From contig JAWQFJ010028266.1 in assembly GCA_034096865.1 (NCBI GenBank), positions 142,501 through 206,500 of the forward strand: a DNA stretch of 64,000 nt. The letters are read 5' to 3'. This DNA is from Theodoxus fluviatilis (lineage: Eukaryota > Mollusca > Gastropoda > Cycloneritida > Neritidae). Position numbers and translations under genes: made by a program. The notes below the pieces were generated by a model that had not been told where the DNA came from, did no database searches, and saw nothing but the letters and a program-made list of their open reading frames with translations. Positions within the stretch are counted from its first letter, which is position 1; the number at the start of each line of letters is the position of its first letter. This document shows, in pieces, positions 11,565 through 55,299 of the stretch.

Positions 11565-13320
11565 TGTGACCATGCTGGACCGCTCAGCAGCCTTTGACAC
11601 CATCGACCACCAGATGTTGTTAAAGAGACTAGAAGAAAGGATTGGGATCAAAGGAGTGGCCCTATCATGGTTTAGATCCTATCTCAGTGAGCGCATTCAG
11701 TGAACAACGCCACGTCATCACCGGGGATCCTAGAGTGCGGCGTACCACAGGGCTCCGTCCTCGGACCACTACTCTTCACCATCTACATCCTGCCTGTTGC
11801 AGATATCATGAGAAAACATGAGATCCCGTTCCCCATGTACTCTGATGACAACCAACTCTATGTCAGTGCAAACCATGACCAAATTGCAACATCAATGCAG
11901 CGACTGCACAAGTGTGTCACTGACATCAGGGAGTGGATGTCATCGAATCTGCTGAATGATGACAAGACAGAGTTCTTCATTTTGGGAACCCGGCAACAGC
12001 TTCAGAAAATGGGCCAGGTCAGTCTGCGGATAGGTGACAGCATTGTCACTCCAACAAAATTAGCCCGCAATCTTGGAGTCGTGTTTAACTCCAAGATGGA
12101 CTTCTCCTGCCATATGGTCAAGAGTACAGAGGTGCTGAGTATTGTGTGACACAAATATTTCAAAATAAACTTTCTGATACAGTAAATGAGTAATGATACA
12201 CTCTTCATTTCCCATAAATATGATGCATTAGGTGATGTCTAAACTGTACAGAAAAGAAAAACTGAATGTAATCTTTAGTTTATCTTTTGTGGCTCTTTTT
12301 CTGAATGAGTGGTGGTGTCAAGTTAAGAAAAGACTCCAAACTGTCTTCTTCAAATACAACTAAACTATTCAACACAAAAACTTTATTGCAGCTTCAACAT
12401 CCAATTATTAATGATATTTTTGCTCCTAGGTCAAGAAGAAATGAAATAAAACCATAATTGTTAGTCAAATTAGAGGTTAGCATTCGTCTTAACTTTACAC
12501 CGCAGCGTCACACTTTCTCTCATTCAATCTTTCGCGCAAAACATGAAAAACATCAAAGTTGAAGAAGATTTATTAAGCATCAAACACATGTGCAGAAACA
12601 TCGATCTTTTGTCAACAACATGAAACAAGTTTGGATTGTGTGAGTTGACAGTGTGAGGAGAAAGAGGCTCTGTTTTGAGGTAGGGTAGTGAAAATGGCGT
12701 ACTCAGCACCTGCGTACTCTTGACCATATAACACGTGTGTGCCAGACATGCAATTTTCATCTGCTAAACATCAGCAAGATTAGGACATACCTGACGCGGC
12801 CTGCCATCAAGACTCTTGTCATCAGTCTGGTCCTATCCAGACTTGACTACGGGAACGCTGTATTGTACGGCATTCCATCAAAACACCTGGATCGACTCTA
12901 GGTCATCCAGAACAGAGCAGCATGCCTCATCACTGGAGGCAGGACGGACTGTCGAATGACACCACTGCTCCACAAACTTCACTGGCTTCCTGTTAGGCAG
13001 TGTATAGCCTTCAATATCCTTACTAAAACCTTTGAGTGCTGCCAGACCATTCCTACCGCCCCATTGTACCTGCAGCAGCTGCTCTCCCGACACTGCCCCC
13101 CTAGAAATCTGAGGTCTGGTGCTTCTCATCTCCTCAGGGTGCCGCCGACAAAGTCTTCGTCGGGGGATTGAGCTTTCCGCTCTGCTGCACCAGTCCTGTG
13201 GAATCAACTGCCAGAGGCGTTGCGTCAGGAGCCAAAGCAGAAGAAGTTCAGAGGAAGCCTCAAGACGTGCCTTTTCCGCCAAGCGCGTCTTGCTGACTAG
13301 GGGATCCTTGTCGACCCCTA
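11565..13320 (+). pseudogene. Degenerate L2/CR1-like LINE fragment, split by a MITE-like insertion
   Basis: The 5' end is missing. At 11571 an open stretch reads [12 protein letters not shown] (RT motif A region), then stops. A shifted frame from 11700 has GVPQGSVLGPLLF and a YSDDNQL variant of the FADD motif. Sequence resumes after 12725 with LSRLDYGNAVL, then PLLHKLHWLPV, then a decayed C terminus near 13300. This is the same motif order as in the better preserved element at 23530-25470. Several stops and frame shifts show it is dead. Confidence 0.85.
12116..12725. mobile_element. MITE-like insertion with ~26-bp terminal inverted repeats
   Basis: The left end GGTCAAGAGTACAGAGGTGC matches the reverse complement of the right end ...GTACTCTTGACC over about 26 bp with two mismatches. 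ATAT flanks both sides and may be the target-site duplication. It interrupts the LINE coding sequence between its polymerase part and C-terminal part. The 610-bp interior is AT-rich and has no recognisable coding sequence, so the element is non-autonomous. Confidence 0.7.
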
Positions 13321-14135
<815 letters not shown>

Positions 14136-14239
14136 TATACAAACAAGTTAACATTTGGGGACAGTTGGCAATGCAACACAAAGGTCCCAAATCACAGACT
14201 CTCTAGAATCACAATCAATTTGGCCAATCCCCAGACACC

Positions 14240-30882
<16,643 letters not shown>

Positions 30883-31493
30883 GCTTTACTGCCTTTCGTA
30901 GTGAGTGTGGCCTTGCTTCTACGCGGTACACGGAACACGTATCGTTTCATAATTCGGGTCGATTCGGTACATCTCGGCGCATTCCGGATTTTTTTTCCGG
31001 AAGACAAAAATGCATGCTTTTTAAAGTTTCGATCCAAATTCAGCATCTGATAAAGATTAAATTTGTAATGAATATCAGCATTTTATATTTTACACGTAAT
31101 GAAAATATGGAGCAAAATATCTGCCAATCAAACGTCGCCAAATATTCCACTTTCATCATATGAGATACGTCACAAGAGTGTTTATTTAGAGGGCTGAAGT
31201 ACAAGTTTAGGAGATCAATTTTTGCGAGACGTGGATGAGCGATACTTCCGTAGACAATTTCACCAGTACACGTATACCTCTGCGACTTTGCTAGAAAGCT
31301 GTCGCACGTAAGACTGACGGGAGCGCTGCCATAGCGGTCAACGATCATTTGACACCGTCGACGCAGTAACCTTCGTTGATAATCACAACCACGAAGAGGT
31401 TGCTCTACTTGCCTCCATTTCGGAATTTTGTCGTCGGAAGCGGCAGCAGTAAAATTTGAGTTTCCACGATCGTGTATCGTTCTACCAGTAAAG
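30883..31493. promoter_or_regulatory. Putative bidirectional promoter interval
   Basis: 611 bp separate the two divergent start codons, so both 5' UTRs and promoters must lie here or be preceded by unseen upstream exons. No clear TATA box was seen. Repeats are absent from this interval, in contrast to its surroundings, which fits a functional regulatory segment. The regulatory role is inferred from arrangement only. Confidence 0.55.
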
Positions 31494-45143
<13,650 letters not shown>

Positions 45144-46164
45144 GGCCTCCCAGAACTCCATGTCTGGCAGTCCAGCATGCTGGGCCCAGGCTTGCTTGGC
45201 AGACAACCCTCCATCCACCTGGGACCTGTGGTGTTTGAAATTAACTCCCCTCTTTTCAGAAGCAGTCTCCGCCCTGGGTAGATGTGTGTGGACAGCATCG
45301 GGGAAAGAGTTGGTCTGTGCTTGTCTGCTGCATCGAAAGAAGGTGGATGTCTGGTGACGGCATTCTGATCTTGAGACTTGTGGGGATTCACCGCTGGGGC
45401 TTGTTAAGGCAGGAAAGAGAGAGACTGTGTGAATGGGAGATGATTTGAATGGATTTGCTGCAAGGCTACTGAAGTATCATGTGTTTGCCACTAAAGTTCA
45501 TTGGTAGTTGTTGTGGCTTCAAGTTTTGGCATAGTGGTGCATTTGCAAGGACTGATGTGCCAAGCCCAGCCATGAGCCTGGCTCCCAAGGTGAGCATCTA
45601 GAAGCTCTGGGAAGATGGCTGGAAAGGACTATGTCTTCAAATGCAGTGACTGGCCAGAGTATACATTTCTCTAGCTGCCTGGTGCCACTTATCATTGAAT
45701 TGAAACTCTACTCAACTGTCATCTATCGTGTGAATCCCTATGAAGTTCTGTGGTAGACTCAGGCTCTCTAGTTATGCAGTCACTTTGTAATCAAGGCTAA
45801 ATTATGAAAGGAAAATATGTTTCCATGTGTTGCTGTACAGGCTGCAGTTTGACAGGGCTGGAGGAGCTGTGGGTCAGATGGTCGGTGCCATAGTGAGACA
45901 AGCTCCAGGTTTGTGGCTCTGCACTGTTCTTGGAGCTCCTGGTAGCTCCATGTGCTGGTCTTGACATATCAGCTGCGTCCAGATGGCACGAGGAAAGTTC
46001 TGATGTGTGATGAAAGGAAGCTGTCTTGTCATGTGGCATCCTGGTACAGAGTTGGTGGTGACAAATTGTAAACATTGCACTGTGTTTGCATTTGCATATG
46101 TAGTGAGAATTTGATGTGGTTTCAGCCATTTGGTTTTCTTTTTATCTGAAAAGATGTGCATGTA

Positions 46165-47360
46165 GCTTTATGTGGTGGTGTGTGTTGATGTCTCATGTAG
46201 ACTGACAGACCTGCGTCAATGCACCACTGTCTATGTGGTGGTGTGTTGAGGTCTGATGCATCAATGCTCTGCTATGTGGTGGTGTGTTGAGGTCTCATGC
46301 ATCATTGCACCACTGTCTATGTGGTGGTGTGTTGAGGTCTGATGCATCATTGCACCACTGTCTATATGGTGGTGTTGTCTCATGCATCATTGCACCACTG
46401 TCTATGTGGTGGTGTGTTGAGGTCTCATGCATCATTGCACCACTGTCTATATGGTGGTGTTGTCTCATGCATCATTGCACCACTGTCTATGTGGTGGTGT
46501 GTTGAGGTCTGATGCATCATTGCACCACTGTCTATATGGTGGTGTTGTCTCATGCATCATTGCACCACTGTCTATGTGGTGGTGTGTTGAGGTCTCATGC
46601 ATCATTGCACCACTATGTGGTGGTGTGTTGAGGTCTGATGCATCATTGCACCACTGTCTATATGGTGGTGTTGTCTCATGCATCATTGCACCACTGTCTA
46701 TATGGTGGTGTGTTGAGGTCTCATGCATCATTGCACCACTATGTGGTGGTGTGTTGAGGTCTGATGCATCATTGCACCACTGTCTATATGGTGGTGTGTT
46801 GAGGTCTGATGCATCATTGCACCACTGTCTATATGGTGGTGTTGTCTCATGCATCATTGCACCACTGTCTATGTGGTGGTGTGTTGAGGTCTCATGCATC
46901 ATTGCACCACTATGTGGTGGTGTGTTGAGGTCTGATGCATCATTGCACCACTGTCTATATGGTGGTGTGTTGAGGTCTGATGCATCATTGCACCACTGTC
47001 TATATGGTGGTGTTGTCTCATGCATCATTGCACCACTATGTGGTGGTGTGTTGAGGTCTGATGCATCATTGCACCACTGTCTATATGGTGGTGTGTTGAG
47101 GTCTGATGCATCATTGCACCACTGTCTATATGGTGGTGTGTTGAGGTCTGATGCATCATTGCACCACTGTCTATATGGTGGTGTTGTCTCATGCATCATT
47201 GCACCACTATGTGGTGGTGTGTTGAGGTCTGATGCATCATTGCACCACTGTCTATGTGGTGGTGTGTTGAGGTCTCATGCATCATTGCACCACTGTCTAT
47301 ATGGTGGTGTGTTGAGGTCTGATGTGTCATTGCACCACTGTCTATATGGTGGTGTGTTAC
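46165..47360. repeat. Minisatellite of 34-46-bp modules (GGTGTGTTGAGGTCTGATGC...)
   Basis: Modules are assembled from GATGCATCATTGCACCACTG, TCTATATGGTGGTGTG and TTGAGGTC, with a short form lacking TGTTGAGG and another lacking CTGTCTAT. About 28 modules. Opposite-strand frames of 321 and 244 codons are artefacts. Confidence 0.95.
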
Positions 47361-49206
47361 ACTGTAGCTCTCTCCTACAGCTCCACATATAATGATATAT
47401 CCCAGGACTTGAATTCTGTTTACATTGCAATAGTTTTGTAAGATGATATCTGAATGGTTTCCTCTAGATTTGATTGTGTGTACCAGAATTTTATAGTACA
47501 AATGTCTATTTGTTTCTGATTGTTTTTCTTCTTCAAAGTATTAAAGTATGTTGTGTCTGTATTTCCCCTGCAGGGAATGTGTCAATCAGAAGGTGAATGT
47601 AAGGTCAACCTCTATCTCTCCTTCATGTCTTCCATCATGCCTGCTGCCGTTACTTTCGGCAGTGCTCATGTGTCTTCTATCTTTCATGGGAAATTCTCCC
47701 TCATGGTGGACTTTTCATGCGCCACACTCACAGTTGAAAATGGAGTTGCATGAAAACTTTGGAATGGCAAGGCGTTGGTAGGAACACTCCAGCAGAGAGA
47801 GGGGTGCTATGCCTACAGTGCATGCGCTTGGATCTGTAGTTTGCTTGTGTTCACTGGACCCATCAAGGGTGTGTGCCATCTGCAGTAGGCATGGCTACTC
47901 CATGATGGACATGACAGGGGTGCTTTGTGATAAGTATGACTGGCGGCTTTGTGATACTTGCGACAATGGAGGAGATGCGAGTGGTGGGTCTTGCTCTCGT
48001 GAGAGAGTGCCTGAATTACAGTGACAATGAATAAGCATTTGCCTGTGTTATTTTTACATGCCTCCAGTAAAAGTTCTCATTTATTCTTGATGTTTTGTAT
48101 CCTCCTCCCAATGGTGTTTCTACTACTGCGCTTGACAATTCTTTCTTTGCCTGCCAAAACTGTGGTCTCTTATAGTGATGTCTCTGTTGGCAGTGATATT
48201 GCTGCATTATTTTTTCATTGAATGTCTTCCCTTTTTGTTGTGGGCATGTCTAAAGTGCTCTTTTATTACGCAAAATACCTTGTAGATCAGAGATCTATGT
48301 CTCCTTTTACTCTTGTTTTAATTGTCTCTAGAAAGACCTGTACTTTTTCAGTTGAGGAAGGTATTACTTATATTAATTATCTCTTGCATCCCCTGACTAC
48401 CTACCCATGCTCTGGTATCTAAGAAAATGGTTACACCTGTTCATTTATGGTTCTTGGTGGATTGTGTAACACTGTAGATGTGACAAAACAACTTACTAAG
48501 AGAACAGGGTATTGTGTTGAAAGTCGCAGGAAATCCACAGTGTGTGCAGGAGCTGGAGTCGTGATGTGAAGAACTGCACTCTTTCTGCACTGGGCCCTTG
48601 CTGGAGGCTGTGACCTCCATCCCATCAACACCCAGGCTGCAGTTGCTATGTCTGCACAGAGCCACTGAGGGCAACCTGTCCAGCCTTGCATGGACCTAAT
48701 CCAGTGCTTCTCAGTAGTAGCTACTGGCAGGAGCGGGGACTTGTGATACATTTCTACTTGGTGGCTTTGGTAATCCAGCTTTTGCATTTTGCATCTACAA
48801 ATCTCTGATGTGGTCCTGTGCTGCCCTAGTGCAGGATGGCATGCTTGCATGAGCAGCAGTGGTTGTGTACCCAGCAGGCTGCCACTGGTAGAGTCCAGTG
48901 GAGGAGCATCCTGTCTTTACCATGGATCTCCAGGGGGGTGAATTTGCCACGGATCTCCTGGGCGATTCGCCAGGTTGGACCAGAAATCCTCTGTCAATGT
49001 CCCATGATGCCAAGTGCCAAGACTGATGCACTTTGTCAATGGACAGCTGTGCAGATGTACATTATGTATATTGTTATGGAATTAAAAATGACTCTGCACT
49101 CAAGCTCTGCCATTGTCTTTTCCCCTTATACTTCATCCCAGCAGTAATGCAAACAGTTATGACTGACTGTGAAGGGGATGGAATTGTGCTGTTGACTCCA
49201 AATAAA
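47361..49206. other. No recognised gene
   Basis: Unique sequence between the minisatellite and the tandem repeats at 49207, with only short unconvincing frames. Possible 3' UTR. Confidence 0.45.
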
Positions 49207-49440
49207 CTAAAAGATGCAATGACATCACAGCAACACAGTCAATGGTGTCAGTGACTCCATTACATAAAAAGAGAAAGTTGCAATGACAACACAGTCAATG
49301 ATGTTGGTGACTCCATAGCCTAAAAAGACTGAAAGATGCAATGACATTACAGCAACACAGTCAATGGAGTCGGTGACTCCCATTATATAAAAAGACTGAA
49401 AAAGTTGCGATGATGCCATAGGAACACAGTGGTGCTCGTG
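49207..49440. repeat. Four degenerate tandem copies of a ~58-60-bp unit
   Basis: The unit AAAGATGCAATGACATCACA, then GCAACACAGTCAATGG, TGACTCCATTA and TAAAAAGACTG, is repeated with indels. Confidence 0.85.
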
Positions 49441-50366
49441 ATTCAATTGTACACAAAACTAGTAGAAGTTGTTAAATGTACCCAAACTTTAGTACTTTTT
49501 ACAGGAGAGCACTTGGAGGCTGCAAACCTCCACCAAGGTAGCTACAGCAGTGGAGGTATCACAGCTGAAAATGGCAAGCAGTGACGGTAGCAGATGCCAT
49601 TCAAACCCCCTCTCACTTGCCTCCCATGCTGCAGTGGTGATCTCGCGCGAGGCTAGGGAGGGCTAAAAATAGACTGGCGTGCAGTACATGCCTGGACTTC
49701 GCTAGCTGATGGCCTGGGGATAAACTTTATATTTATGGAAATAATTCCAAAACGAGATAACAAAACCTCCAACATTTTATGAAATTTTACTAGGGTAAAA
49801 CCTTAACCTTGCACCACATTTAATCAGAAATCGTTTTGAACTTATCTTGCCGAATAACAAATGAAAGAGCAAACCTAAAGAACGAACGAACTAACCAATA
49901 GACAAATACATGTATAACCGACTTGGATGAACGGAGGCACAGAAAATTAAAAAACCGTTTGTTATCGCAACTAAAACAGGATAAAGGACAAGAATGAAAA
50001 AGAATAAAAGTACAGTAGAACACAGATATAACGAACAAGCCCAGGCAAAAAGAATTGTTCTTTATAACAGTAATTCTTTATATCCGTCACCTGCCATAAT
50101 TATAGAATGAAAGAGACATTTAATGTGTTCGTAATATCCGATAATTCGTTTAAATTAAAGCGTGTTCGTTTTAAGTGTGTTCTACTGGAGTAAACAACAC
50201 AATTGGTATTCCTCATCCAAAACAGACCTAGGTCCTGAGAAGTATCTCGATGTACAAGACATCAAGGGATTTCGATATATGCTTTCATTAGGTTTAGATT
50301 TGGCCTAAAGTGGCTAAACCATCATTCCTCCAGTCTTCAGTATGGGGAAGAAAACAGTCCATGATT
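49441..50366. other. No recognised feature
   Basis: Unique AT-rich sequence. AAAGAACGAACGAACTAACC near 49877 is a small tetranucleotide patch. Confidence 0.5.
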
Positions 50367-50812
50367 CATTCAATAGACTGTGTTATGCTGAATGAGGCAA
50401 CATTTGTAAGAAGTAATTTCTAAGCGAGTTCAATTAAGTATTCTGTTTTCTTCCAAATAGAAACACGATCCGGGAGCCATGGTTAGGATCTGTGGAACAA
50501 TCCACACCCTGGCTCCTGTGAGGTCCGTGCATTCGCTTGATAAGGTGGAGACGGCACACAGCCAGGGAGACCATTTCACCACCCGGGTCCAGAAGTTCGT
50601 TTACTAAGAGCTTGTACCAACGGCCAATAAAGAGTGGAAAGTAACTCGACTTCGCCCCTGGGTCTTACTTGACTCCAAATTACCACCGACCACCACATTA
50701 TGAATCATATGCCGTTGCAAGTGGTTGTCTTACTTGAGAGGAAACATCAGATTTATAGTCAAAATGTCACAATTCAGATGCCAGAGTGGGAGAATGGCTC
50801 ACTAGCCAGGGG
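50367..50812. repeat. Duplicated segment pair A (50367-50570) and B (50697-50812)
   Basis: Segment A (from CATTCAATAGACTGTGTTAT to AGGTCCGTGCATTCGC) recurs inverted at 51945-52127. Segment B (ATGAATCATATGCCGTTGCA to CCAGAGTGGGAGAA) recurs in direct orientation at 52126-52228. Confidence 0.8.
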
Positions 50813-50865
50813 TTACGCCAATCAAAGATTATAGGTTACACAAAGATAGCTCATGCCGAGCTTTT

Positions 50866-50965
50866 GCTATATAAATCTATAGAATTCTATAGAATTCTAT
50901 AGAAATCTATAGAAATCTATAGCATTCTATAGAAGTTTCTATAGAATTCTATAGAATTTTTTTAT
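50866..50965. repeat. Palindrome-rich array of TCTATAGAAT units
   Basis: About nine 10-11-bp units of CTATAGAATT/CTATAGAAAT, each nearly self-complementary. Confidence 0.85.
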
Positions 50966-51834
50966 ATGGGTTGACAGGCACTCATGATCTGACGGTCTCA
51001 TGCAGTCCTCTTTTCGACTTACTCAACTCTGGGGCGGGTGGACACTTTAAGTGTTAAGCACAACTTCAATGTGAAACAACAGTTCATTACTTGAAAGTGA
51101 ATAAAGCAGTCATATGGTGCGACATGTAAACAAATGAATTACTTACAATGAGAGTGTCCATTCCAATGAAGACGATTGCATCCATGTGTCTCACAGCACT
51201 GTTCATTGTCTCTCAGAAACGAAAACGAAAACGGCAGTCACAAAATACCAAAATGTCTTTGACGGGAATGAGTTCTGGAGGCGGGTGGGTGGAAGGCCAG
51301 CCGTTGTTTTAGCATTCCATGGAATGTGTCTGCAATCCTGGGGCGAAGGGGGGTTGGCTTGTGATTCCAGTCACAAGAAAGGCAGGTTGGACGGGTGCCC
51401 CTGGAGAGGCAGCTTCATGTTATGGCTTTACTTCACGGCAATGTTGGGGCATGGATGCTCCAGCGATGACAAGGAATCGGTGGCAGGTGGCAGGTTACGG
51501 AGGAGGGCATGTATTGAAGCATAGCACTGACCATTTTCCTGTCGGTGAGGCGGAGGTTGAGGCCAAGTCTGGAGAGTGGCAGAGATGGCGGATACTTCAA
51601 GCTGGAGGCGTCCAATGGCGAAATGGAGGCAGTAGTTCTTAGTCGTTTGCTCCGTGGAAAGCGTCAGGCTCCGATGGTATTCAGAAAAGTTGTAGAAAGA
51701 GCATGATGTCTCATCCTGCCGACAACGCCATTTGTTGTGGAGTGGAATAAGGCATGATGGTTGCAGGGCGCAGGTATGAGACAAGTCGTAGCTGCTTTCC
51801 ACAACTTTCTTAACCCATGGGTGCAGGAGCTCCT

Positions 51835-51935
51835 GGCTGGCAGTGGTCTCTCCAGACCGTGGTGGCAGTGGTCTCTCTAGAGCATGGTGGCAGTGGTCTC
51901 TCTAGACCGTGGTGGCAGTGGTCTCTCTCGTCTTG
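51835..51935. repeat. ~30-bp minisatellite, 3-4 copies
   Basis: GTGGTGGCAGTGGTCTCTC followed by TAGACC or TAGAGCAT, repeated. Confidence 0.85.
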
Positions 51936-51944
51936 CGTGCCGTT

Positions 51945-52228
51945 CCCCCTTAACAAGGGAATGCACGGACCTCACAGGAGCCAGGGTGTAGATTATTTCC
52001 CAGATCTTAACCCTGGTTCCTGGGTTGTGCTTCCATTTGGCAGAAAAGAGAGATTACTTAATTTAACTCGCTTTGAAATTACTTCTAACAATTGTTGTCT
52101 CAATCAGCATAACACAGTCTATTGAATGAATCATATGCCGTTGCAAGTGTTTGTCTTACTTGAGAGGAAACATCAGATTTATAGTCAAAATGTCATAATT
52201 CAGATGCCAGAGTGGGAGAACAGCTAAT
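51945..52228. repeat. Second copies of segments A (inverted) and B (direct)
   Basis: 51945-52127 is the reverse complement of 50367-50570 with scattered substitutions. 52126-52228 repeats 50697-50800 directly. Here A and B are adjacent, unlike the left pair. Confidence 0.8.
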
Positions 52229-53344
52229 GTAAGGAGTGACTGACAGGGCAGCTGCACCGACAATCAGACCACAGCAGAGGAGTGGTCGCAGAGCGGTCAG
52301 CTAGTCAGCTTGACTTACAGAAAAGATGGGGAAGGGGGGTTGGAGAGAGGTCTGACACACAGGATAGGGGGGTGGGAGAGACAGAAGCGGGGATAACTGA
52401 ATAGAGGATGAGCACAGCAGATTGTTTGCATGTTGCTCCATGGCTAGAAATTTGTTTTCAATAGATGAACTGATTGACGAATCAAAGCATCTTGGTCGTT
52501 GATAATTACGTTTACGTGGTTTCTTGTTGATGCACTTTACTATTTTGTGACACGTGAACCATTATTCACCAAGACAGTATCAACTGACCTTTTACTAAAG
52601 CAGTTTAAAGAAAATTCCGAACAATTTTGCCCTTCAGCGCGATGTCTCACATTCCTAAGATACTGTGATGTTATGGGAATTATGCAAATGCTCCATCAAA
52701 TCTCTCTGCTTGAAATGTGGTGATCGCTTGACGAGTGGATACACTGTCGCCAAGTGAGCTGGAAAAGCCCAAGAGATATCCTAGGAAGTCAGTCAGTCCA
52801 GTTCGTCATGCTGGAACAGACTGGTCGTGTTGTGCTTTGATTTTGTCGTTGATGTTTGTCAGCTCATTTTTGTTTAACGTGTATTCTTGTTCCTTTTTGC
52901 GTTTGATTTGTTTTAACCATATCCCTGTCCCTCTTTCGTCTAAGGGCATGTGGCCTGGTGAATATGTGTTCTGAGTTCTACGCCCATGCTATAGAGTGCA
53001 GATGGAGAGGTACGCTGACGAGGGGATTCCATTTGGGAGAAAATCCAAGTCTCTGACTTGTCTCCTCTCACCAGTCTTGGAGCCCATCATGGTCGTGTTT
53101 GAACGCAGAGGCACAGCACTCTCTACTGCGGTTGCTTCCCCACCAGCTGGTGAGTGGACTCGCTGTCCAGTAGACCACAGTATTTCGGTCATGTCCTCGT
53201 TGCAAGGTCTAGCTTGCCTTGGACTTTCGCTTCTGCCCACAGCCCGCCTTGGTGGAAACATCAAGAACCTCATAACGACGTGTTTGCAAAGTGTTCAACC
53301 TGAATTGGAACATAAAATGTGCTCCTTCATACTATCTACATTGA
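52229..53344. other. No recognised gene
   Basis: Unique sequence. A 129-codon frame at 52996-53385 runs into poly-C and resembles no family I know. Confidence 0.45.
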
Positions 53345-53349
53345 GGGTA

Positions 53350-53351
53350 AT

Positions 53352-53380
<29 letters not shown>
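53350..53380. repeat. Poly-C tract
   Basis: About 30 consecutive C residues. Confidence 0.98.
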
Positions 53381-53382
<2 letters not shown>

Positions 53383-53464
53383 TAAACAAGGATCATTCGC
53401 TTCTAATTCAACTTCGCTGTTGTCTCCAGCTCATGCAGTGGAAAAAGTGTTGAAGCATTATCGG

Positions 53465-54955
53465 AGCTAAGAAAGCAAATGCAAGCTCTAAATACCACTG
53501 CAAGCTCTAACACCACTGCAAGCTCTGAATACAAGTGCAAGCCCTAAATACCACTGAAAGCTCTAAATACCACTGAAAGCTCTAACACCACTGAAAGCTC
53601 TAAATACCACTGCAAGCTCTAACACCACTGCAAGCTCTAAATACCACTGCAAGCTCTAAATACCACTGCAAGCTCTAACACCACTTCAAGCTCTAAATAC
53701 CACTGCAAGCTCTAACACCACTGCAAGCTCTAAATACCACTGCAAGCTCTAAATACCACTGCAAGCTCTAATACCACTTCAAGCTCTGAATACCACTGCA
53801 AGCTTTAACACCACTGCAAGCTGTGAATACCACTGCAAGCTCTAAATACCACTGCAAGCTCTGAATACCACTGCAAGCTGTGAATACCACTGCAAGCTCT
53901 AAATACCACTGCAAGCTGTGAATACCACTGCAAGCTCTAAATACCACTGCAAGCTGTGAACACCACTGAAAGCTCTGAATACCACTGCAAGCTCTGAACA
54001 CCACTGCAAGCTCTAACACCACTGCAAGCTCTAACACCACTGCAAGCTCTAACACCACTGAAAGCTCTGAATACCACTGCAAGCTCTAACACCACTGCAA
54101 GCTCTAACACCACTGCAAGCTCTAACACCACTGCAAGCTCTAACACCACTGAAAGCTCTGAATACCACTGCAAGCTCTAAATACCACTGAAAGCTCTAAC
54201 ACCACTGCAAGCTCTAACACCACTGCAAGCTCTAACACCACTGCAAGCTCTAACACCACTGAAAGCTCTGAATACCACTGCAAGATCTAACACCACTGCA
54301 AGCTGTGAATACCACTTCAAGCTCTGAATACCACTGCAAGCTCTAATATCACTGAAAGCTCTAAATACCACTGCAAGCTCTGAATACCACAGCAAGCTCT
54401 GAATACCACAGCAAGCTCTGAATACCACAGCAAGCCCTAAATACCACTGAAAGCTCTAAATACCGCTGCAAGCTCTAACACCACTGCAAGCTGTGAATAC
54501 CACTGCAAGCTCTGAATACAAGTGCAAGCTCTAAATACCACTAAAAGCTCTAAATACCACAGCAAGCTCTGAATACCACAGCAAGCTCTGAATACCACAG
54601 CAAGCTCTGAATACAAGTGCAAGCCCTAAATACCACTGAAAGCTCTAAATACCACTGCAAGCTCTAACACCACTGCAAGCTGTGAATACCACTGCAAGCT
54701 CTAATACCACTGCAAGCTCTAAATACTACTGCATTCTCTAACACCACTGCAAGTTCTGAAAGCCACGGCAAGCTCTAATACCACTGCAAGCTCTGAACAC
54801 CACAGCAAGCTCAAATACCACTGCAAGCTCTAACACCACTGCAAACTGAAGACCTCTGAAAGCTCTGAATACCACTGTAGGTTCTGAATACCGCTGCAAT
54901 CTCTGAACATTACTGCAAGCTCTGAACACCACGGCAAGCTCATGAACACCGTGTC
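53465..54955. repeat. 18/19-bp minisatellite (CAAGCTCTAA-CACCACTG), about 75 copies
   Basis: Two unit lengths alternate irregularly: CAAGCTCTAACACCACTG (18 bp) and CAAGCTCTAAATACCACTG (19 bp), with GAAAGC, CTGTGAA and CTCTGAA variants. Decay increases toward the right end. Confidence 0.97.
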
Positions 54956-55045
54956 AAGCTCTGAATATCCCCACCGTTTTCTCCTGTCAAGGCGGTTGGT
55001 GAAGCGCGCTGTGGTGGGTGGCCTACACGGGACGGGATGCTCTAG

Positions 55046-55285
55046 GGGACTACTCCTACGCACGTACCGTTTTTCAAGCCGGTATTGCTCCCGGTCCGGC
55101 TGACCGTGCGTGTAAAAACCGGGTTGACAGCCAGACACCGAGATTTCTTCTGACAGCGCAATCGAGCGATTTTCACTACGTGAAGCGAGGTCAGAATTTA
55201 GAGTTACGTCCCTTCGCCGCACTATGACAACGACGCTACCACGTGTAGCTGTATGCGTGTGATCTGCATTCGATTTGTAAAATAT
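55046..55285 (+). repeat. ~235-bp duplicated block, copy 1
   Basis: GGGGACTACTCCTACGCACG to TGCGTGTGATCTGCATT is nearly identical to 56575-56805. No gene recognised in it; the deduced frames on both copies are short. Confidence 0.9.
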
Positions 55286-55299
55286 CTGGATCTGGATTA

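Larger units (their letters stand above)
45144..49206 (+). other. 3' region of the HERPUD2-like gene; possible poly(A) signals
   Basis: No other gene is recognised downstream, so a long 3' UTR is possible. Candidate signals are ATTAAA at about 47540 and 49081 and AATAAA at 49201-49206. Where the transcript ends cannot be decided from sequence alone. The minisatellite at 46165-47360 may be transcribed. Confidence 0.4.

Noticed and set aside
46284..47392. 321-codon plus frame and 244-codon minus frame in the HERPUD2-like 3' region
   Set aside because: Both are products of the same minisatellite; neither has non-repetitive coding sequence around it.
52996..53385. 129-codon frame
   Set aside because: Ends in poly-C; no recognisable domain and no clear splice signals.
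53465..54955. CRISPR-like regular repeats
   Set aside because: Units of 18/19 bp are contiguous with no unique spacers; it is a minisatellite in a eukaryotic genome.
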